Part shown: in pieces, positions 34,101 to 41,879 of the stretch
Position numbering within the stretch: position 1 is the stretch's first letter
Layout: every line of letters starts with the position of its first letter
Assembly (NCBI RefSeq): GCF_016907315.1
Contig: NZ_JAFBBS010000001.1
Location: forward strand, 2,790,001 to 2,854,000
DNA length: 64,000 nucleotides
From: Microbacterium esteraromaticum
GTDB taxonomy: Bacteria > Actinomycetota > Actinomycetes > Actinomycetales > Microbacteriaceae
Direction: 5' to 3'
The notes under the pieces: model-generated
Database searches by the model: none
What the model saw: the letters and a program-made list of their open reading frames with translations, nothing else
What the model was told of the DNA's origin: nothing
Made by a program: the position numbers and the translations under genes

Positions 34101-34342
34101 CGGCGCTCGCGGGCGCCCGCCTCGTGATCGTGTCGAAGACCGTGGGCAAGGCCCAGTACCGCGTCGCCCACCAGCACACGCTCGGCGAAGATGCCCGAGC
34201 GGCCTTCCTGCAGCGGGTGACCGCCGCCGGCCGAGGGATGGCGGCGAGCAGCTTCACCGCCCAGGTCGATGCGCACTGCGCCGACACCCAGGTGCGTGTC
34301 ACGCCATGCCACATCCACACGGTTCCGGCGGTGAGCTCGTGA
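31136..34342 (+). CDS. adnA: AdnA-like UvrD/Rep helicase-nuclease subunit
   Basis: 1068 residues. A SF1A helicase has Walker A G-A-P-G-T-G-K-T (Lys29) and motif II I-D-D-A-Q (Asp228-Asp229), where the usual Asp-Glu is Asp-Asp. A C-terminal RecB-like PD-(D/E)XK nuclease has V-D-L-K-T-G-K (Asp951, Lys953). With AdnB it forms the actinobacterial double-strand-break resection motor-nuclease that replaces RecBCD/AddAB. The typical C-terminal cluster-type cysteines are only partly seen (C-G-L-N-W, then H-C-A-D-T and P-C-H). The start follows TAGCGT (31123-31128) by 7 bases. GTGA overlap with adnB. Confidence 0.9.
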   Translation: MTPDAAQQAVVDADAAASGVIIGAPGTGKTSTLIARVVRLLATGVSADELLVLTPSRQAATALRDRVGVLIDQATPGPLARSLGSFAFQLVRGVMVHQGHEPPALLTGADQDRILADLLAGDAEDDVRRWPDALSPAVRASKGFRSELRAFLAECTELGVRPGELAASGREVWRAADDFLDEYREVMGGMRVAHRDVPELLAEATAILRTADPAALGPLARLRVVLIDDAQELTRGGVRLVRALRSRGVAVLACGDPDISSGAFRGASPQLFADLAQALGEVHVLDGAHRQSPALTALTRTVTQAIGVAGRVDHRRAPGETNGAGVRTLIAPSPHEEVDRIAAVLRDWHLTEGIPWSRLAVIAHDTRQIVMLEAELAAREVPTRAAGVPRPLGSEGIVREIVEIVRLGLTPPDERPSDLLSEALTSPFGGLDAVGLRRLRARLRHVELEQGGSTPARELLREAMQFPHLFDRVDAPEARIAQRFAETLRMLHEEGSAGRTIHELLWTVWDRARSVAGGSLQAAWRAEADQPGGAEIARSLDSLVALFDAAKRFVERSPQEKPALFIRDILDSEVPEDTLSTPDRPGLVTLLTPATALGTEFDAVVVAGVQDGVWPNVRLRGGMLETWRLAEAISAARSGEPETVPGVLDRRRSALHDELRLFVRAISRARTRLVVSAVDDDDLTPSPFFSFLPAPPPAEEDELRFAHPLTLRGLVSRHRRTLTTSTDSADRAFAAGQLRILAEEGVPGAHVDDWYGVTETSSTAPLHDLHLAPVRVSPSRLEAFEECGLNWVVSSLGGDTVMPPSAGIGTIVHEVMEKVPDGDPDAMRAIIDEHWPELDFETAWIGRKERRRADLYLERLRSYLGEVARDGGRVVGAEAPFRFAVDLERGDVMPADAETGEADGARPRALISGVIDRVEVYPAGAGEHEGARGQKWERMGGGEAERVVVVDLKTGKYEPDTEANVREHAQLAAYQIAVQEGLLEGAPAAALAGARLVIVSKTVGKAQYRVAHQHTLGEDARAAFLQRVTAAGRGMAASSFTAQVDAHCADTQVRVTPCHIHTVPAVSS

Positions 34343-37300
34343 CGATGACGACCACGGAGACGATCTCGGCCGAGACCATCGCACTCGCACTCGGTCTGCC
34401 CGTACCCACCGAGGCTCAGCAACGGGTCATCCAGGCGCCCCCGGCCCCGGCGCTCGTCGTCGCAGGTGCCGGCAGCGGCAAGACCGAGACGATGTCGGGG
34501 CGCGTGGTGTGGCTCGTCGCCAACGGTCATGTGCGCCCTGACGAGGTGCTCGGCCTCACCTTCACCCGGAAGGCCGCCGGCGAACTCGCAGAGCGCATCG
34601 GCATGCGCCTCGAGATGATCGACCACTTCGCGCGGCGCGGGCTGCTGCCGCACCTCACCGAGATCGTCGCCGATGGCGCCCTGCGGCGCATCCACGACGC
34701 CGTCGCGGGCGCGCCTCGCGAGGCCGTCCGCGTTCAGGTGCTCGACGAGCTCGCCGAGCGCTTCATGACGGGGTGGGACCCACGTACGCCGCGCTCGGCC
34801 GAAGACCTGCTGGTCCGGCCGAAGGTCTCGACGTACAACGCGTTCGCCGACAGCATCGTGCGTGAGCACGCGGCACGCATCGGGCGCGATCCGGAGGCGG
34901 CGATGCTGAGCCAGTCGGCGTCGTGGCTGATCGCGCGTGCCGTCGTGCTGCGCGCCGACATCCCCGACCTCGAAGAGATCGATCGCTCTCTGGGCGGCGT
35001 CATCGACGCCGTGCAGAAGCTCGCCGCCGAAGTGCTCGATCATCGAGTCGATATCTCCGCCGTCGAGCGCCTCGCCGCCGAGCAGGCAGCGGCCTTCGAG
35101 CCATACCGAACCAATCGCGACGTCGACACGGCGGCCGTCAACCTGCGCAGCATCCCGGTGCTGACGAGGCTCGTTCGCGACTACATGGCCGAGAAAGAGC
35201 GCCGTGGCGTGCTCGACTTCGCCGACCAGGTGGGTGGGGCGTTCGACATCGTCGAGAGCGCCCCCGATGTGCGGGCGGACCTGCGCGAGCAGCACCGGAT
35301 CGTGCTTCTCGACGAGTATCAGGACACCTCGGTGATCCAGACCCGCTTCCTCGCGGCGCTGTTCCGCGACAGCGCCGTCATGGCCGTCGGCGACCCCCAT
35401 CAGTCGATCTACGGCTGGCGCGGCGCGAGCGCCGACAACCTGTATGCCTTCAGCCGCGCGTTCGCGCATGACCAGCAGGCGACCACCTACAGCCTGATGA
35501 CGAGCTGGCGCAACGACAACCGCATCCTCGATGTCGCCAACCGCGTCCTCGAGCCGCTCAAGAGGCCGGGGCTCGACGTGCCGGCTCTCGAACCGAGGCC
35601 AGGTGCGGGGCAGGGACGAGTCGAGATCCGCTTTCCGCACACCGTCGACGACGAAGCGGATCAGGTCGCCGAATGGTTCGCCGCACGGCGCCGGGAGCAC
35701 GACGAGTCCCACCCCGATCGTGCGCATACCGGCGCGATCCTGTTCCGGTCGAAGCGGCACATGCAGACCTTCGCCGCCGCGCTGGCACGACAGGGCATCC
35801 CGCATCGCATCCTGGGCCTCGGCGGGCTCCTCTCCACACCCGAGGTGGTGGACGTCATCTCGATGCTGCGAGTCATCCATGACCCGACCGCGGGGTCGGC
35901 GCTCATCCGCGTGCTCGTCGGCCCCCGGTTCGCGATCGGGGTCGCCGACATGGCCGCCCTCTACGACCTCGCCACCGCGCTCGCCGGTCGCGATGCCGAT
36001 CTCGCACCGCTGGCCGATGACGTGCAGCAGCGGGTGCGCTCGTCACGAGGAGCGGATGAGGCCGTGTCGATCGTCGACGCGGTCGACTTCCTGCGCGCGG
36101 CCCCTGATGACTACCGGCTGATCTCCGCGATCAGTCCGGAGGGACGCAGGCGCCTTCGGGCCGCGGGGGAGATCCTCGAGCGGCTGCGGCGCTCGGCGGG
36201 TCTGCCGATCCCCGAGCTGATCCGCCTCATCGAGATCGAGCTGCGTCTCGACATCGAGCTCGCTGCGAACGAATCCCGCGGACCCGCCCGTGTCGCGGCG
36301 ACGCAGCTGCGGGCGTTCGCCGATGAGGTGCGGGCCTTCCTCAGCGCCGACGACCGCGGCACGATCGGCAGTCTGCTTGCCTGGCTCGACAAGGCTGAGA
36401 GCACAGATGAGCTGATGCCGCGCCCGGAGCCGCCCGAGCCGGGTGTGGTGCAGCTGCTCACCATCCACGGGTCCAAGGGCCTCGAGTGGGATGCCGTCGC
36501 GGTGGTGCGGCTCGTCGACGGCGAGCTGCCAGGTCGACCGCAGGACACCTCCGGGTGGTTCGGCTTCGGCGTCGTGCCCTTCGCCCTGCGAGGCGACCGC
36601 GACGCGCTGCCGGTGTTCCGCTGGGATCCGCAGGCCGAGATGGACGCTGCCGGCGACGAGCCGGCGAAGCGGCACAAGGCTGCGCTGGATGCGCTCGCTG
36701 CGAACGTGACGAAGGCCTTTCCACACGGCGGGGCACTGCGGAGATTCAAGAACGAGTACCGCGACTATCAGCAGCAGGAGGAACGTCGCCTCGCCTATGT
36801 CGCCTTCACGCGGGCGCGCAACGACCTCCTGCTCTCGGGCGCGCACTGGGCCGGACAGGTCAAGCCGCGCCAGGCGAGTCCGTACCTGCTCGACGCGATC
36901 GACGTGCTGGGCCTCGACCCGATCGCCGGGGTCGACCCCGATGACAACCCGTACGACGGCCCTGGCATGACCCGCTCATGGCCGATGGATCCGCTGGGCG
37001 ACCGACGTGCCCGTGTCACCGCTGCCGCGGACGACGTCAGGGACGCCCTCGCGTCGGCAGAACGCCCAGAGCCCACCGCTCAGCTGCAGAGGCTGCTGGC
37101 GGAGCGCGCGGAGCGGCAGGCGGGGATCGTCGGCGAGGCGCCGACGCGCGTTCCCGCCTCCCGCTTCAAGGACTGGGTCACCGACTACCGGGGCACGCTT
37201 CGCGATCTCGGCCGGCCGATGCCCGAGAGACCTTTCACACAGACGAGGATCGGCACTCTCTTCCACGCCTGGGTCGAGCATCGCTCCGGCCTCGTGGGTG

Positions 37301-37785
37301 CCGGCTCAACGGTCGAGAGCGCGCTATGGGAGGTCGACGACGACGGGCATGACACGGCGCAGTCGGCCGAGACCGGCAGCGACGACGAACGCGCACTCGC
37401 CGAGCTGCGCGCGGTGTTCGAACGCAGCGAGTGGGCGCAGCTGCAGCCCATCGCTGTGGAGATCGAGATCGACTTCGCCTTCACCGGCGGGCATATCGTC
37501 ATCTGCAAGCTCGACGCCGTGTACCGCCGTGATGACCGGGGCGGGCGAATCGAGATCGTCGACTGGAAGACCGGCCGGGCGCCCCGCACGGCCGCCGAGC
37601 GCGAGGAGCGGATGCTGCAGCTCGCCCTCTATCGGCTCGCCTACCACCGTCGGTTCGGCGTTCCGCTGGAGGACATCGACGTGGCGCTGTTCTACGTCGC
37701 CGACGATCTCATCATCCGGGGCGACCGGGTCTACTCGGAGTCCGACCTGGTCCAGCGCTGGAGCGCCGCTCGAGCAGCGCGCTGA
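34339..37785 (+). CDS. adnB: AdnB-like UvrD/Rep helicase-nuclease subunit
   Basis: 1148 residues. Walker A G-A-G-S-G-K-T (Lys48), Q-box T-E-A-Q-Q-R-V-I-Q, motif II L-L-D-E-Y-Q-D-T (Asp325-Glu326), G-D-P-H-Q-S-I-Y-G-W-R-G, motif V-like H-G-S-K-G-L-E-W and a C-terminal nuclease with I-V-D-W-K-T-G-R (Asp1075, Lys1077). All motor residues are intact, so this should be the lead translocase of AdnAB. The GTG overlaps the adnA stop by 4 bases; an ATG at 34345 fits the ribosome site GGTGAG slightly better. Its last 55 bases overlap the convergent pseudokinase gene. Confidence 0.92.
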   Translation: MTMTTTETISAETIALALGLPVPTEAQQRVIQAPPAPALVVAGAGSGKTETMSGRVVWLVANGHVRPDEVLGLTFTRKAAGELAERIGMRLEMIDHFARRGLLPHLTEIVADGALRRIHDAVAGAPREAVRVQVLDELAERFMTGWDPRTPRSAEDLLVRPKVSTYNAFADSIVREHAARIGRDPEAAMLSQSASWLIARAVVLRADIPDLEEIDRSLGGVIDAVQKLAAEVLDHRVDISAVERLAAEQAAAFEPYRTNRDVDTAAVNLRSIPVLTRLVRDYMAEKERRGVLDFADQVGGAFDIVESAPDVRADLREQHRIVLLDEYQDTSVIQTRFLAALFRDSAVMAVGDPHQSIYGWRGASADNLYAFSRAFAHDQQATTYSLMTSWRNDNRILDVANRVLEPLKRPGLDVPALEPRPGAGQGRVEIRFPHTVDDEADQVAEWFAARRREHDESHPDRAHTGAILFRSKRHMQTFAAALARQGIPHRILGLGGLLSTPEVVDVISMLRVIHDPTAGSALIRVLVGPRFAIGVADMAALYDLATALAGRDADLAPLADDVQQRVRSSRGADEAVSIVDAVDFLRAAPDDYRLISAISPEGRRRLRAAGEILERLRRSAGLPIPELIRLIEIELRLDIELAANESRGPARVAATQLRAFADEVRAFLSADDRGTIGSLLAWLDKAESTDELMPRPEPPEPGVVQLLTIHGSKGLEWDAVAVVRLVDGELPGRPQDTSGWFGFGVVPFALRGDRDALPVFRWDPQAEMDAAGDEPAKRHKAALDALAANVTKAFPHGGALRRFKNEYRDYQQQEERRLAYVAFTRARNDLLLSGAHWAGQVKPRQASPYLLDAIDVLGLDPIAGVDPDDNPYDGPGMTRSWPMDPLGDRRARVTAAADDVRDALASAERPEPTAQLQRLLAERAERQAGIVGEAPTRVPASRFKDWVTDYRGTLRDLGRPMPERPFTQTRIGTLFHAWVEHRSGLVGAGSTVESALWEVDDDGHDTAQSAETGSDDERALAELRAVFERSEWAQLQPIAVEIEIDFAFTGGHIVICKLDAVYRRDDRGGRIEIVDWKTGRAPRTAAEREERMLQLALYRLAYHRRFGVPLEDIDVALFYVADDLIIRGDRVYSESDLVQRWSAARAAR

Positions 37786-39161
37786 GCCTCGTCGGCCGAG
37801 TCCATGTCGCTCGGCGCCGTGTCGCCGGCGGGGCGGGTCTTCGCCGACGCATCGGACTGATGCGACGATCCGCGCACGCCGCTGACATCGGTGAGGTCCT
37901 GCGTCGCCTCGTCCCACGACGCGGTCCCCGATCCGGTCACGGGGCCGGCGCGCCTGTCGCCCTGCTGATCGGCGGAGACGTCGATCGAGCCGGTCTCGTC
38001 GTCGTCGGCGAGACCGGTGTGCGACGCGTCGCCCGCTCGCTCAGAGGCGCCTTCGCCGGACGACGCGTCGTCCGCGACGTTCGCGGTCTCGTCGGGCTCG
38101 TCCTGCCAGAGGTCTTCCGGCCGGTACGCATCGGTCTGCATCGAGGTGTCGATGTCGGTCGCCCGCGTATCGGGCACACGGTCGAGCACGTCGAGCGCCG
38201 AATCCACTCCACCGGTGTACGACGCGACCACGCGCAGGTCGTCGCTGCGCAGCCCGGCGCTGAGCGACTCGAGCAGGCCGGCCGCGTCATCGACGATGTC
38301 GGGTCGGCGCAGTTCGTCGCCGTGCACCAGCCACCGGGCGAACTCGAGCTCGGCGTGCAGGCGGGCGCGCACCTGCAGCGCGTCGTCGGCCGCGCGCTGC
38401 GAGGCGGCGGCGTATGCGGAGAGAACGTCGGATGCCGCCTCGGGGGCACCCGAGAGCCAGCCGAGATCCTCGGCGGGGTCGCCCACCGAGAGACCGCGCC
38501 AGCCGAGCACGGCGACGACCTGCGGGCCGTCCTGCGGGTCGTCCTCGAACAGGAACGACAGCGCCTGGATGCCGCCCAGTGTCACGGCGCTCTCGAAGCG
38601 CCAGAGATCGTCTGCCGCCACAGCGTCCCGCCAGCGAGCACTCAGACGGGCAGGGACGCGGCCGGTCGCCGATGCGCGGTCGACGAGCTGGTCGGTCTCG
38701 GTGCGAACGGCCGCGGCGTCGCGCACGCCGAGGCCTGCCGAGCGCACGACCGACGGCGGAAGCGCATGCACAGCCGCGATGGCCTCTCCGATCGAGTGCG
38801 CGGCTCCGCGCCCGGCCGGGATGTCGGACGCCTCGATCTGGAACCCGGGCATGAGGTCGGTCACCAGTGCGCGGGCTTCGCCCACCCGGGTCTCGCCCAT
38901 GGCGATCGGCACGCGGAAGCTCAGCATCTCTCTGGCACCTGCGGTCAGCGCCCTCAGAGCGAGCGCCTCCTCGGCAAGTTCGATCGCCGCGGCGTCGTCG
39001 GCGGCGACGCGGATCACGAGCTCGCTGCCGTCGGCGAGCGTCGCGACGGCCGAGTCGAACCTCCCGTCTCCGTCCGCGGTCAGAGCGCGAGCGCCCGTGA
39101 CCTCCGCCCCGGGCACAGCGGCCGTGACCGCCGCCACTAGAGTGAAAGGAGAGCGTGCCAT
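37731..39161 (-). CDS. APH-fold phosphotransferase-like protein with lost catalytic residues and long acidic tail
   Basis: 476 residues. About 1-335 has the macrolide/aminoglycoside phosphotransferase layout, but the catalytic loop that should read V-H-G-D-L-x-x-x-N-x-L is T-L-G-G-I-Q-A-L-S-F-L, and the metal-binding I-D-W loop is V-L-G-W-R-G-L-S-V-G-D-P-A-E-D-L. His, Asp, Asn and the second Asp are therefore gone: a probable pseudokinase. Residues about 345-476 are acidic low complexity. Start 39161: TACGCT (39169-39174) lies 7 bases before ATG. Its 3' end overlaps adnB by 55 bases; it is divergent from nudC. Confidence 0.82.
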   Translation of the reverse strand: MARSPFTLVAAVTAAVPGAEVTGARALTADGDGRFDSAVATLADGSELVIRVAADDAAAIELAEEALALRALTAGAREMLSFRVPIAMGETRVGEARALVTDLMPGFQIEASDIPAGRGAAHSIGEAIAAVHALPPSVVRSAGLGVRDAAAVRTETDQLVDRASATGRVPARLSARWRDAVAADDLWRFESAVTLGGIQALSFLFEDDPQDGPQVVAVLGWRGLSVGDPAEDLGWLSGAPEAASDVLSAYAAASQRAADDALQVRARLHAELEFARWLVHGDELRRPDIVDDAAGLLESLSAGLRSDDLRVVASYTGGVDSALDVLDRVPDTRATDIDTSMQTDAYRPEDLWQDEPDETANVADDASSGEGASERAGDASHTGLADDDETGSIDVSADQQGDRRAGPVTGSGTASWDEATQDLTDVSGVRGSSHQSDASAKTRPAGDTAPSDMDSADEAQRAARAALQRWTRSDSE

Positions 39162-39264
39162 GCTCCCCAGCGTAGGTCTGCCCCCGCGCAGTTGGCGTCC
39201 ACGCCACGCCCGTGCCGCGGCATACGTCACGCTCAGGAAGCCGAGCACGAGAGCAGGAGGACGC

Positions 39265-40158
39265 ATGAGCCCCGGGTCCGACATCCTCGACAGGGCAGCC
39301 GAGCTGCGTACCGAGCCGGGCGTCATCGATCGGCTGCGCGCCGCCGCTGACACCCGCGTCGTCGTCGTTCGTGATCGTCGGCTGCGTGTCGCCGGGCGCT
39401 CGGTCGTGCGGGTCGGTGCCGCCGAAGTCGGTGAAGCCGAATGGGCGCTTCTGGGCCGGGATGCCGACGGTGCGGCCCTGCTGCTGGCATCTGTCGCGCC
39501 TGAGAGCGGAAGCATCGACGCGGCGCCCGAGGAGAGGTGGCTGGGGCTGCGCGAGGTCGGGGGTCTGCTCGACCCGCATGAGGGGGAGATCTTCGTGACC
39601 GCGGTCGCGGTCGCCGCCTGGCTGGCCGATGTGCGGCATTGCGGCCGCTGTGGCAGCCGCCTCGAGCTGCGCAGCGCGGGGTGGTCGCGGCACTGCGCCA
39701 CCTGCGACACCGAGCACTTCCCGCGCACCGACCCGGCGGTGATCGTCGCGGTCGAGAGCCCCGACGGCGAGCGGCTGCTGCTGGGGGCGAACGCGGCGTG
39801 GCGGGGCACCATGTACTCCTGCTTCGCCGGTTTCGTCGAGGCGGGGGAATCGATGGAGGCGACGGTGCATCGTGAGCTCGCCGAAGAGGCCGGCGTGCGC
39901 GTGCGCGATCTGCACTATGTCTCGTCGCAGCCGTGGCCCTATCCCCGTTCGCTCATGGTCGGGTTCCGCGCCGTCGCCGCCGACGAGGACGTCCTCGCCG
40001 ACGGCGAGGAGATCATCGATGTGCGATGGCTGACCCGCGACGAGATCGGGCAGGCGCTCGCCGGCACCGGTCCGGTCGGGCTGCCCAGCCGGTCGTCGAT
40101 CGCCCGCCGCCTCATCGAGGACTGGTACAGGGATGCGCAGGGGAGCGCTGCGAAGTGA
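39265..40158 (+). CDS. nudC: NAD(+) diphosphatase, NudC-type Nudix hydrolase
   Basis: 297 residues. A zinc ribbon (C-G-R-C-G and C-A-T-C-D) ends in T-E-H-F-P-R-T-D-P-A-V-I. The Nudix box G-F-V-E-A-G-E-S-M-E-A-T-V-H-R-E-L-A-E-E follows, and S-Q-P-W-P-Y-P-R-S-L-M is the NudC-specific motif after it. It splits NADH into NMNH and AMP and can remove NAD caps from RNA. GCAGGAGG precedes the ATG by 5 bases. GTGA overlap with uvrD2 couples the two, as in Mycobacterium. Confidence 0.95.
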   Translation: MSPGSDILDRAAELRTEPGVIDRLRAAADTRVVVVRDRRLRVAGRSVVRVGAAEVGEAEWALLGRDADGAALLLASVAPESGSIDAAPEERWLGLREVGGLLDPHEGEIFVTAVAVAAWLADVRHCGRCGSRLELRSAGWSRHCATCDTEHFPRTDPAVIVAVESPDGERLLLGANAAWRGTMYSCFAGFVEAGESMEATVHRELAEEAGVRVRDLHYVSSQPWPYPRSLMVGFRAVAADEDVLADGEEIIDVRWLTRDEIGQALAGTGPVGLPSRSSIARRLIEDWYRDAQGSAAK

Positions 40159-41879
40159 GTGCCCTCGACACGCTCGACGAGCGCCAGCGCGAGGCGGCGT
40201 CCGTGCTGCGCGGCCCCGTGGTCGTGCTGGCGGGTGCCGGCACGGGGAAGACGCGCGTCATCACCCACCGCATCGCTCACGGGGTCGACACCGGTGCGTA
40301 CTCGCCGCAGCGCGTGATGGCCGTGACGTTCACCGCGAAGGCTGCGGGCGAGCTGCGCGGACGGCTCCGCGCCCTCGGTGTCGGCGGCGTCGCGGCCCGA
40401 ACCTTCCACGCGGCGGCTCTCAAGCAGCTGAACTTCTTCTGGCCCACCGTCGCCGGCGACTCGGCGCCGTCGCTGATCGACAACAAGGTGCGAATGCTCG
40501 GGCAGGCGGCCGACGCGATGCGGCTGCGCCCCAGCACCGCAACGCTGCGCGACATCGCGTCGGAGATCGAGTGGCGCAAGGTCTCGATGCTCTCGATCGA
40601 GCAGTACGCCGAACTCGAGCGGCCGATCAGCGGCATCCGGCCGGATCAGCTGATCGAGCTGCAGACGGCATACGAGGCGCTGAAGGATGAGCGCCGTCAG
40701 CTGGATTTCGAGGATGTGCTGCTCGCGTGCGCCGGGATGCTCGAGGCGGAGCCGCGTGTCGCCGCAGCCGTTCACGAGCAGTACCGGCACTTCACCGTCG
40801 ACGAGTTCCAGGACGTCTCTCCGCTGCAGAATCGCCTCCTCGAGCTCTGGCTCGGCGACCGGCGCGACATCTGCGTCGTCGGCGACGCGAGCCAGACTAT
40901 CTACTCCTTCGCCGGCGCGCAGCAGCGCTACCTGCTCGAGTTCGAGCGCCGCTTCACCGATGCGACGGTCGTGCGGCTCGAGACCAACTACCGCTCGAAG
41001 AGCCCCATCCTCACCGCGGCCAACGCGCTGATGAAGGGGCGGCCCGGCGCGCTCGCGCTCACCCCCGCCGACGCTCCGGCCGACGCCGATGAGGCGCCGA
41101 CGGTCACGGCCTATGACAGCGAGACCGACGAGGCGGCCGGCATCGCGGAGGCGATCGTGCGGCGCATCGCGGCCGGCGCCGATCCATCGGATATCGCGGT
41201 GCTCTATCGCGCGCACGCGCAGTCGGCGGTGCTGCAGCAGGCGCTCGCCGCACGCGGCATCGCGACCAGCGTGCTCGGCGGCACGCGCTTCTTCGACATG
41301 CCCGAGGTGCGTCAGGCCGTGCTCGCCCTGCGCGGGGCCGCCGTCGCACCGACGGACGCCGGGTTCCTGCCGACGGTGCGCGACGTGCTGCGCGGGCTCG
41401 GGCTCACCGACGAACCGCCGCAGGCAGGCGGAGCGCAGCGCGATGGGTGGGAGGCGCGTCGCGCCATCCTGCGCCTCGCCGAGGAGGCCCCGGCCGGTAC
41501 GACCCTGCGCGTGTTCGCCGACGACCTCATGGCGCGGGCGAAGGACCAGCACGAGCCGACCCTGCAGACGGTGACGCTCTCGACGCTGCACGCGGCGAAG
41601 GGCCTGGAATGGCCGCACGTCCTGCTCGCCGGGTGGGCGGAAGGCTCCCTGCCGATCTCCTACGCCACGTCGTTCGAGAACATCGACGAGGAGCGCCGCC
41701 TCGCCTACGTCGGCATCACGCGAGCCGCGCGAACTCTTGCGGTGTCGTGGGCGCGTTCAGCGGGACGGGGGGAGCGGTCGCCGTCTCGCTTCCTGGCGGA
41801 GATCGGAACGACAGCTCGCGGCACGGGCATTCTCCGTGATGTCGCACCGACATCCAGGCGTGCCGTCCGTCAGGGCTGA
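40155..41879 (+). CDS. uvrD2: UvrD2-like SF1 DNA helicase without HRDC domain
   Basis: 574 residues. Walker A G-A-G-T-G-K-T (Lys32), T-F-T-A-K-A-A-G-E-L, motif II V-D-E-F-Q-D-V (Asp216-Glu217), D-A-S-Q-T-I-Y-S-F, T-L-H-A-A-K-G-L-E-W and Y-V-G-I-T-R-A. The protein ends about 45 residues after motif VI. Mycobacterial UvrD2 (about 700 residues) continues with a tetracysteine motif and an HRDC domain, both missing here. It is a 3'-5' repair helicase by family. The final 164 bases are antisense to the ThiF-like gene. Confidence 0.88.
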   Translation: MSALDTLDERQREAASVLRGPVVVLAGAGTGKTRVITHRIAHGVDTGAYSPQRVMAVTFTAKAAGELRGRLRALGVGGVAARTFHAAALKQLNFFWPTVAGDSAPSLIDNKVRMLGQAADAMRLRPSTATLRDIASEIEWRKVSMLSIEQYAELERPISGIRPDQLIELQTAYEALKDERRQLDFEDVLLACAGMLEAEPRVAAAVHEQYRHFTVDEFQDVSPLQNRLLELWLGDRRDICVVGDASQTIYSFAGAQQRYLLEFERRFTDATVVRLETNYRSKSPILTAANALMKGRPGALALTPADAPADADEAPTVTAYDSETDEAAGIAEAIVRRIAAGADPSDIAVLYRAHAQSAVLQQALAARGIATSVLGGTRFFDMPEVRQAVLALRGAAVAPTDAGFLPTVRDVLRGLGLTDEPPQAGGAQRDGWEARRAILRLAEEAPAGTTLRVFADDLMARAKDQHEPTLQTVTLSTLHAAKGLEWPHVLLAGWAEGSLPISYATSFENIDEERRLAYVGITRAARTLAVSWARSAGRGERSPSRFLAEIGTTARGTGILRDVAPTSRRAVRQG

